Shown here: positions 57,673 to 64,000 of the stretch, piece by piece
How positions within the stretch are numbered: position 1 is the stretch's first letter
Layout of the letters: every line of letters starts with the position of its first letter
Assembly: GCF_025148635.1 (NCBI RefSeq)
Contig: NZ_CP102269.1
Location: forward strand, 2,418,001 to 2,482,000
From: Butyricimonas virosa
Lineage (GTDB): Bacteria; Bacteroidota; Bacteroidia; Bacteroidales; Marinifilaceae
Direction: 5' to 3'
Length of the DNA stretch: 64,000 bases
Made by a program: the position numbers and the translations under genes
Notes under the pieces: generated by a model
Seen by the model: only the letters and a program-made list of their open reading frames with translations
Told to the model about the DNA's origin: nothing
Databases searched by the model: none

Positions 57673-59445
57673 TTAGTCTTGTTTTTTATCTATGATTTCC
57701 CGAATCTCATTCGTGATCTGCGTGTCTGTCAAATGATTTTCTTTTAACAGTTCTTCCAGAACAAAGCGATCGGCAAATTCTTTCTTCAGACCGTAGTTCT
57801 TGACCTTCATCTCGGAATCCCCGTAATAGCGGGCAATCTTTTCCCCGAAACCACCATCCAGTACACCGTCTTCCAGCGTGATCACCAGCTGGTGATTGGC
57901 CTTTAAATCTTCCAGCATCTGTTTGTCAAGTCCCGTGATATAACGGGGATTGATCAGTGTGGCCTGGATGCCGGTTGCCTCTTGCAACTTTTGACACACG
58001 GATTCTCCCAAAGGGTAGAAATTTCCAAGTGCGATGATGGCCACCCGTTCTCCTTGACAGGTAATTTTATAACGGTTTAATTCGCTATAATCCGAGTCAA
58101 AGGTCTCTCCGCTTTCGATAACAACCGGTCCCGGCACGCGAACAGCAACGGGATGTGTCGTTTGCTTGATACCCCATTCCAACATGGCGAAGTATTCCTC
58201 TTTGCAAGTCGGGGCCAAGTACACTATATTCGGAATATTGCTGATAAGTGGAATATCAAAGAATCCGAGATGAGTTTCATCATTCATTCCGGCAGAACCT
58301 CCAAGAAATACCGAAATGACTGCCGGGTTCCGGTTGATACACAAATCTTGTGACAATTGGTCATAGCACCGCTGGATAAACGTGCTGTAAACACCGTACA
58401 CGGGTCTCCCGCCATTAGCAGCGATACCGGATGCGAGAGCCACGGCATGTTCCTCGGCGATCCCCACGTCAACGAATTGTTTTCCGGCTTGTTGTCTGCG
58501 TTCGGGATTAAAACCGATTACCGCGGGTGTTCCCGAGGAAATAGCCACCACGGTAGGGTCTTTTTGCATTTGCTCCAGTAGGAATTTTCCTGTCAAATTG
58601 CAATAATCTTCCGTGTTCCCCCCGTCAGATAACGGTTGTCCGGTCTCTAAGTTGAACGGCATACCCCAGTGGAATCTTTCCTTGTAGGTTTCTGCGAGAG
58701 TGTATCCCTTCCCTTTTAGCGTGTGGATATGTACGACCACGGGACGGGGAATGTCTTTTACTTGTGTGAAGGCGTGTATCAAAGCGGTAATGTCGTTACC
58801 GTCTTTTACGTAAATGTAATCAAGCCCGAGAGACTTGAAGAAATTGCAAGGTGTTTGCCCGTCAGAGTCTCTCAAGGCTTTCAGGTTCTGGTACAAACCA
58901 CCATGATTTTCGGCAATAGACATTTCATTATCATTGACCACCACGATCAAATTGGTACCTGTTTCTCCCGCATTACTTAATCCTTCGTAGGCCTCTCCAC
59001 CACTTAGAGAACCGTCACCGATCACGGCGATAATATTTTCACGGCCTCTCTTCAGGTCTCTGGCTTTGGCTAACCCGCAGGCAAGGCTTACGGAGGTTGA
59101 CGTGTGACCGATCGTGAAGAAATCGTGTTTACTTTCCCGCGGATTGGTATAACCGGTTACCTCATCGTACTCTTCCGCATGAAGAAAGGCATCCTTACGT
59201 CCGGTTAACATCTTGTGGGCATAACTTTGATGCGATACGTCATACACGATTTTGTCCACTGGCGAGTTGAACACGTAGTGTAGGGCTATCGTGGCCTCAA
59301 CCATTCCTAGATTAGGACCGATATGTCCACCATGAGCGCTTAGTTTGGTTAGTAAAGCGTGACGAATTTCATTCGCTAGTATATTTAAATTTTCAATGGA
59401 AAGACGTTTCACGTCTTCCGGGGAGTTAATGTTTTCTAGATACAT
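57673..59445 (-). CDS. dxs: 1-deoxy-D-xylulose-5-phosphate synthase, short form
   Basis: Thiamine-diphosphate enzyme joining pyruvate and glyceraldehyde 3-phosphate. 590 residues, about 40-50 shorter than the usual DXS. Seen: HIGPNLGMVE, the thiamine motif GDGSLSGGEAYEG (143-155) ending with NDN (171-173), the proton-relay Glu in GIAEEHAVALA (about 331), and FQGG-like FLGGSAGMNDETH. The short form resembles the Firmicutes-like paralogue found in some gut Bacteroidetes, where a longer housekeeping DXS also exists. It follows an iron-sulfur flavoprotein gene by 12 bases, so the two are likely co-expressed. Confidence 0.88.
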   Translation of the reverse strand: MYLENINSPEDVKRLSIENLNILANEIRHALLTKLSAHGGHIGPNLGMVEATIALHYVFNSPVDKIVYDVSHQSYAHKMLTGRKDAFLHAEEYDEVTGYTNPRESKHDFFTIGHTSTSVSLACGLAKARDLKRGRENIIAVIGDGSLSGGEAYEGLSNAGETGTNLIVVVNDNEMSIAENHGGLYQNLKALRDSDGQTPCNFFKSLGLDYIYVKDGNDITALIHAFTQVKDIPRPVVVHIHTLKGKGYTLAETYKERFHWGMPFNLETGQPLSDGGNTEDYCNLTGKFLLEQMQKDPTVVAISSGTPAVIGFNPERRQQAGKQFVDVGIAEEHAVALASGIAANGGRPVYGVYSTFIQRCYDQLSQDLCINRNPAVISVFLGGSAGMNDETHLGFFDIPLISNIPNIVYLAPTCKEEYFAMLEWGIKQTTHPVAVRVPGPVVIESGETFDSDYSELNRYKITCQGERVAIIALGNFYPLGESVCQKLQEATGIQATLINPRYITGLDKQMLEDLKANHQLVITLEDGVLDGGFGEKIARYYGDSEMKVKNYGLKKEFADRFVLEELLKENHLTDTQITNEIREIIDKKQD

Positions 59446-59457
59446 AGTTTTATAAAT

Positions 59458-59997
59458 TTATACTCGTTTTCCTGTTTCGTATGCCTCCTGCATGGCTGGG
59501 TTCCCTTTGATTTCTCCGACATGCCATACGCCTAGCCCGAAGATAACCCCTTTGATGGTAGGATTCTCCAGGCAATCAAGAAATCCTTGGAACGTGTCCA
59601 CGGTGCGCATCATTTTTTCTTTATCATCTTCTGCCGCCGTGATGATGAAGTAGAACTCTTTGTCGTTCATTTCCGTGTAGAGACCGCAGCACCGGTCTAT
59701 CAAGGTTTTCATCTGGGCACTCATCGTGTAGAAATAGACAGGTGTTGCCATGACGATAACATCTGCTGCCACCATCTTATCAATAATCTCTGTGGCATCA
59801 TCTTTTTGCGGACAGGGTTTATGATGCAGGCTACACGTGCTGCACCCCGTGCAGTAATTAATCTTTTTATCTCGTAAGAAAATCTTTTCAGCTTCATTTC
59901 CCGTTTCTTTAGCTCCCCGCAGAAATTCGTCACACAAGGTGTCAGAGTTTCCGCCTTTTCGGGGACTGGAAGAAAGGATTAAAATTCTTTTTGCCAT
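59458..59997 (-). CDS. flavodoxin-family iron-sulfur flavoprotein (NADPH-dependent FMN reductase type)
   Basis: 179 residues. FMN-binding P-loop SSSPRKGGNSDTL (9-21), then a cysteine cluster YCTGCSTCSLHHKPC (Cys49, Cys52, Cys55, Cys62) that can hold a [4Fe-4S] centre, and the flavodoxin loop ATPVYFYTMSAQMKTLIDRC. Electron-transfer protein of unknown partner. First gene of a two-gene operon with the short-form dxs. A -7 box TAATTTTG (minus, 60053-60060) precedes it by 55 bases. Confidence 0.87.
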   Translation of the reverse strand: MAKRILILSSSPRKGGNSDTLCDEFLRGAKETGNEAEKIFLRDKKINYCTGCSTCSLHHKPCPQKDDATEIIDKMVAADVIVMATPVYFYTMSAQMKTLIDRCCGLYTEMNDKEFYFIITAAEDDKEKMMRTVDTFQGFLDCLENPTIKGVIFGLGVWHVGEIKGNPAMQEAYETGKRV

Positions 59998-60163
59998 AAT
60001 ATGATTTTTTATAATGATTATTCTAGTATGTTGTGTTCATAATTTTATGTTGCAAAATTACATCGCCTCTGTCGTTTCATTTGTATATAAATTACAGAGA
60101 TACATACCAAAATTACAGATTTTGGTATTTGCGGTAGAAAAAGAGAGGAGGAATAGAAAGATT

Positions 60164-60544
60164 TTATTCCTCAAAATTTGCTAATGCCTCCCGTTCTTTC
60201 TTTGTCAGGCTTTTGACTACAATGTCGTAGGATTTTTTGACCAGCTCTTTGATTTCCTTGTCTGGTACGTCTTGGTTAAAATAAACGCTGATCCAGTGTT
60301 TTTTATTCATGTGCCATCCGGGTTTTATGCCCGTGTACGTGGCTCGTAATTCTTCCATTTCATCTGGATTGCATTTGATACAGCAAAAATCAAATACTTC
60401 GATATTTACAAAGCAGAACCATTTGCTTGCCACGTAAAAACATAGAACGTCCTGACTGTATTTATCGGGAACATTCGGGAAGGGCATCTTCTCATGTACT
60501 CCTTTCAAGGACAAGCAATATTCTCTGAATTCTTCAATATTCAT
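60164..60544 (-). CDS. MmcQ/YjbR family protein
   Basis: 126 residues with the family pattern: EEFREYCLSLKGVHEKMPF, VASKWFCFVNIE, PGWHMNKKHWISVYFN and a C-terminal VVKSLTKKERE helix. The fold is a small double-wing type once proposed to bind DNA; no function is established. Stands alone on the minus strand, divergent from the second sigma-factor locus. Confidence 0.9.
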   Translation of the reverse strand: MNIEEFREYCLSLKGVHEKMPFPNVPDKYSQDVLCFYVASKWFCFVNIEVFDFCCIKCNPDEMEELRATYTGIKPGWHMNKKHWISVYFNQDVPDKEIKELVKKSYDIVVKSLTKKEREALANFEE

Positions 60545-60711
60545 GTTTACAAGATTATTCTACAAATTTCAAACTATAATTCCCGCGATAATAGATGTAT
60601 GTTGTTTTGAATCGGATAAAACAAATTTCATACCATGGTGATATATGGATCATAAGAATTCTTCTAAGAATGGGAGTATAGAAGAATATGAAAAACAAAA
60701 TTGTATTCTTT

Positions 60712-60744
60712 TTTGATGGTTGTAAAATTTTATATCTATATTTA
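60712..60744 (+). promoter_or_regulatory. putative promoter of the second sigma-factor gene
   Basis: TTTG at 60712-60715 and TATATTTA at 60737-60744 (one mismatch to TAnnTTTG) stand 25 bases apart. The leader would be about 20 nt. Confidence 0.4.
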
Positions 60745-60769
60745 AAACGTTGAAAAGTACCAAAGAATA

Positions 60770-61333
60770 ATGTTTCAAGCAAAAGAAAATATAATCCAGG
60801 ATTTTATTGACGGGAAAGAGTCGGCTTTTAAAGAAATTTACGAAAAGTATGTTTCTACTTTGCGTTATTTTGGAAATAAATTTTTATCCGATGAACGGCT
60901 AATCGAGGATATTCTTCAAGATACCTTTGTGTCTCTTTGGGAAAATAGGAAGAAGTTTAACAATGAACTTGCGATAAAAAGCTTTTTATATACAGGTGTT
61001 AAAAATCGTTGTTTGAATAATCTTCGTCATGAAAAAATTAAGCAGAAATATGTAGAAGGATTCGTGGAAGAACCCTCGGAAAGTTTTCTTGAAAATGTAA
61101 TTAAAGCTGAGCTTTTCGAAATGTTACATCGTATTTTCGATGAATTACCTCCTGCTTGTAAAGAAGTATACCAGCTCAGTTTGGAGGGGAAAAAACACGA
61201 AGAGATAGCTAAACAACTTCATATATCTATTAATACGGTGAAAAAATACAAGAATAATGCTAATCACTACATGCGTAACCGGATTAAGGATTTTAATCTT
61301 TTTCTTTTGTTGTTGAAAAACAGTAGTTTATAG
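60770..61333 (+). CDS. ECF sigma factor, FecI-like (locus 2)
   Basis: 187 residues. Region 2 (about 20-85, LRYFGNKFLSDERLIEDILQ and FVSLWENR) and region 4 (about 120-170, helix-turn-helix KKHEEIAKQLHISINTVKK). Clearly a different lineage from the one at 30080, yet followed by the same fecR-susC arrangement. Probably activates the uptake operon that starts at 62679 when released by its FecR. Confidence 0.92.
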   Translation: MFQAKENIIQDFIDGKESAFKEIYEKYVSTLRYFGNKFLSDERLIEDILQDTFVSLWENRKKFNNELAIKSFLYTGVKNRCLNNLRHEKIKQKYVEGFVEEPSESFLENVIKAELFEMLHRIFDELPPACKEVYQLSLEGKKHEEIAKQLHISINTVKKYKNNANHYMRNRIKDFNLFLLLLKNSSL

Positions 61334-61417
61334 ATCGAAGTTTAAAAAATATTATTTTTTTAATATATTGCTATACACCAAACGCTAGTTCAAGTGTTTT
61401 AGATGTAAAAATAAAGC

Positions 61418-62578
61418 ATGAACTTTCATTTAGAACATCACATTGCAGAACTTTTATACAGAAGTATACGAGGAAAGTTATCTGATTTTGAGAGAGAAGA
61501 ACTGAATCAATGGCGATCCGATTCTCCAATGCATGAAGCTTTTTTTATGCGTCTACAAGATGATGGATATATAGGCGAAGAGTTGGGAATCTTTATTAAA
61601 GGTGAAGAGAAAAATTCCGTTTTATGGGAACGTATTCGTGAAAACAGCATTCTTCGAAAGAGAAAAAGATTTATTAGATTTTCCCGTTGGGGTGCGGCAG
61701 CTGTTTTATTATTGGTGATTTGTGTTTCTTTATTTATAAAGAAGGGGGAACAGGAAGTTGTTCCGGTTGCAATTCAAACGATATTACCGGGAAGTCATAA
61801 GGCAACACTGCTTATGGAAAATGGGGAGGAAATAGAACTTTCAGATTCTGTTCGGATGTCTATTGAACAGGGAATTATTGCTTCAAATAATCAATTGGAG
61901 TATGGTGATTTGGTAAAGGAATTGGCATCGGGGTATTATCATGTTTTAAAGATTCCAAGAGGGGGAGAATATCGTTTGAAACTTTCAGACGGAACTATAG
62001 TGTATTTGAATTCAGATAGTGAACTTCGTTATCCGGTAAACTTCAGTGCAACTTCTCGTGAAGTAGAGTTAAGAGGAGAGGCTTTTTTTGAAGTAGTAAC
62101 AGATCCGCAAAGACCGTTTGTTGTGAATGCAGAACAAGTGCGGGTAAGGGTGCTAGGTACTTCTTTTAATGTAAATACTTACGATAAAAATTATATAGAA
62201 ACAGTTCTTGTGAAGGGGCGTGTCGGGTTGCAGATGGAGGGGAATACTCAAGAGTGGCAAATTAAGCCCAATGAATTGGCTCGTTATGATCGAAAAAATA
62301 AAACGATGGAAGTGAAAGAAGTGGATATTTTGCCTTACGTGACTTGGAAAGAGGGACATTTCTTGTTCAAAAATCAAAGTTTGGAGAAAATAATGGATAT
62401 CATGGCTCGCTGGTATGATGTAAGTGTTGAATTTCAAGATGAATCAATAAGAAATCTTCATTTTACTGGAGATATCAAACGGCATGCGAATTTTTCTATT
62501 ATATTGAAAGCTTTAACTTCTTCTGTAAATGTAAATTATAAATTGAATGGTCGAGAATTGATATTATATATGAAATAA
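61418..62578 (+). CDS. FecR-family anti-sigma factor (locus 2)
   Basis: 386 residues: cytoplasmic sigma-binding part (1-88), one membrane segment (about 91-108, WGAAAVLLLVICVSLFI), FecR domain (about 180-285, KIPRGGEYRLKLSDGT and VRVLGTSFNV) and DUF4974/STN-like C-terminus (about 315-385, LEKIMDIMARWYDVSVEF). Organised exactly as the FecR at 30748, 84 bases after its sigma gene. Confidence 0.92.
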   Translation: MNFHLEHHIAELLYRSIRGKLSDFEREELNQWRSDSPMHEAFFMRLQDDGYIGEELGIFIKGEEKNSVLWERIRENSILRKRKRFIRFSRWGAAAVLLLVICVSLFIKKGEQEVVPVAIQTILPGSHKATLLMENGEEIELSDSVRMSIEQGIIASNNQLEYGDLVKELASGYYHVLKIPRGGEYRLKLSDGTIVYLNSDSELRYPVNFSATSREVELRGEAFFEVVTDPQRPFVVNAEQVRVRVLGTSFNVNTYDKNYIETVLVKGRVGLQMEGNTQEWQIKPNELARYDRKNKTMEVKEVDILPYVTWKEGHFLFKNQSLEKIMDIMARWYDVSVEFQDESIRNLHFTGDIKRHANFSIILKALTSSVNVNYKLNGRELILYMK

Positions 62579-62583
62579 ATAAA

Positions 62584-62612
62584 CGGAAGGTGCGGGAACA
62601 CCTTCCGCTTTT
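62584..62612 (+). terminator. terminator between fecR and susC (locus 2)
   Basis: CGGAAGGTG/CACCTTCCG with loop CGGGAA, followed by CTTTT. It starts 6 bases past the fecR stop and would separate regulator transcription from the uptake operon. Confidence 0.75.
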
Positions 62613-62678
62613 ACACTCTTCATGTGCAACGGGAATTGCCAATAAAAGAGAATTTATAAATTAAAGTAATTCAAAGTT

Positions 62679-64000
62679 ATGAAAAAAAAGTGGTATTTAC
62701 TTCTTTTTCCGAACTATCGGAATAGAAAAATTTTGAGGGTTATGAGATGGAATATCGTATTGATCCTTGTCTGTGTGTTACAAGTGGCTGCCATTGGGGT
62801 ATCGGCACAAGAAAAGGTTTCCTTGAACCTGAAGGATGTATCTGCAGAACAAGTGTTTCGGGAGATCAAACGTCAAACGAAATATGATTTCGTGTATAAT
62901 GAAGAGCAATGTCGGGATCTGGGAAAAATGAGCGTGAACGTGAAGGATGAACCTGTAGGTAAGGTGTTGGATAAGTTGCTTTTGGATAGAGGATTTTCAT
63001 GGGACTTGCTTGAAGGAGGAATCATTTTGATAAAAGTGCAAAGTAAATCTTCGGATAAAAGGCAAGAATTTAAAATAACGGGGAAAGTGACAGATCAAAG
63101 CGGGGAGGTTTTACCGGGAGTTGCTATCTTGATTAAGGGGACGACGATAGGAGTGGCCACGGATGCCAATGGGGAGTTTTCGTTAGTACTTCCCAAGGAT
63201 TCGGTGGTTTTAGTATTTTCTTTTATCGGAATGGAAACTCAATATGTGGCAATTCCAAAGTTTAAAGTTGGTGAATATCATCAAGAGTTAAAAATCACGA
63301 TGCAAGAAGAAAAAGTGGCATTAGAAGATGTTGTGGTCACTGGTATCTTTACTCGTAAAAAGGAAAGTTTTACGGGATCGGCTTCTACTTATACTGCAGC
63401 AGAGTTGAAAACGATGGGGTCCCAGAATATTTTACAGAGTTTGAAGACGCTTGATCCGGCATTCGCGATTTTGGAAGATAATCAATTCGGTTCGGATCCA
63501 AATCGCTTGCCGAACATGGAGATTCGAGGGAAATCAAGCGTGTTAGGATTGCGTGACGAGTTGGATGCTGACCCTAATCAACCCTTGTTTATTTTAGATG
63601 GATTCGAATCGTCATTAGCTGTAATTAATGATTTGGATATTAATCGTATAGAATCTATTACGATATTAAAGGATGCGGCTTCAACTGCTATTTACGGATC
63701 GAAAGCTGCTAACGGGGTTGTTGTGGTAGAAACGGTGAAACCTAAATCGGGAGAACTTCAGGTGAGTTATAACGGGAATCTCAATCTTTCTATGCCGGAT
63801 TTGACCAGTTATAATTTGATGAATGCAAGGGAAAAATTGGAATTTGAGAAATTGGCGGGAGGGTATTCTCCGGCTAATTGGAGCGCGGAAAAAGAAATTG
63901 AATTGAATGAATTGTATAACAAGAAATTGGAAGCTATAGAGAGTGGGGTAAACACTTACTGGTTGGCCGAACCGTTACGCACGGGAGTAAATCAAAAACA
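62679..64000 (+). CDS. SusC/RagA-family TonB-linked outer membrane receptor with STN domain (locus 2, cut by window end)
   Basis: Open from the ATG at 62679 to the window end, 440 codons visible. Long N-terminal leader (MKKKWYLLLFPNYRNRKIL) then a hydrophobic segment ending GVSAQ, STN domain (about 47-110, VSLNLKDVSAEQVFREIKR), carboxypeptidase-regulatory-like domain (about 130-215), and plug with DPNQPLFILDGFES and STAIYGSKAANGVVVVET. Closely parallels the susC at 32004, so both belong to one expanded receptor group. The barrel and any SusD partner are beyond the window. Confidence 0.92.
   Translation, partial: MKKKWYLLLFPNYRNRKILRVMRWNIVLILVCVLQVAAIGVSAQEKVSLNLKDVSAEQVFREIKRQTKYDFVYNEEQCRDLGKMSVNVKDEPVGKVLDKLLLDRGFSWDLLEGGIILIKVQSKSSDKRQEFKITGKVTDQSGEVLPGVAILIKGTTIGVATDANGEFSLVLPKDSVVLVFSFIGMETQYVAIPKFKVGEYHQELKITMQEEKVALEDVVVTGIFTRKKESFTGSASTYTAAELKTMGSQNILQSLKTLDPAFAILEDNQFGSDPNRLPNMEIRGKSSVLGLRDELDADPNQPLFILDGFESSLAVINDLDINRIESITILKDAASTAIYGSKAANGVVVVETVKPKSGELQVSYNGNLNLSMPDLTSYNLMNAREKLEFEKLAGGYSPANWSAEKEIELNELYNKKLEAIESGVNTYWLAEPLRTGVNQK

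Overview
The window reads as chromosome of a gut-type Bacteroidales, most like the Odoribacter/Butyricimonas side of the order. Evidence: SusC/SusD loci led by ECF sigma and FecR anti-sigma genes, a C10 peptidase, DUF4290, an EF-G2-type factor, many start sites without a Shine-Dalgarno sequence, and repeated -7 boxes of the Bacteroidetes form TAnnTTTG. The genus is an inference. No rRNA, tRNA or CRISPR array was seen.

Layout. 1-9.8 kb is core chromosome: lpxK (partial) and sppA, a small beta-rich secreted protein next to a C10 cysteine peptidase, murA, folK, DUF4290 and a PcrA/UvrD helicase. 9.86-22.67 kb is a shrunken CTnDOT-family integrative element, bounded by GCAAANNTAC cores. It carries a C-terminally truncated integrase, rteB and rteA, an outer-membrane uptake-like cassette (lipoprotein, TonB-dependent barrel, repeat lipoprotein) joined to rteAB in one apparent operon, a Crp-family regulator, an IS21-family insertion and a structured non-coding right end. 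The element sits between rsmE and pcrA and rebuilds the pcrA -7 box.

22.7-30 kb holds rsmE, an EF-G2-like gene, a YugP-type membrane protease, an IS3-family insertion and metK. 30-40.7 kb is a complete ECF sigma / FecR / SusC / SusD / DUF4843 / PKD-like / thioredoxin uptake locus of unknown substrate. A second such locus starts at 60.7 kb and runs off the window inside its susC.

40.8-46 kb has a CDF metal exporter, a NUDIX protein with helical repeats, and a ROK regulator followed by a NagB-PIG-L fusion (amino-sugar catabolism). 46-49.3 kb is an organoarsenical-type ars cluster (arsR, arsF, arsG, arsE, arsP) with three copies of one palindromic operator. 49.4-60.5 kb holds an ABC-F ATPase, DUF6266, gnd-zwf-patatin, DUF2721, a candidate structured small RNA, a Cof-type phosphatase, a short-form dxs with an iron-sulfur flavoprotein, and a YjbR protein.

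The most unusual items are the uptake cassette fused to rteAB where tetQ lies in CTnDOT, the three-operator ars cluster, the candidate small RNA at about 56.6 kb, and the hairpin cluster at the element's right end.
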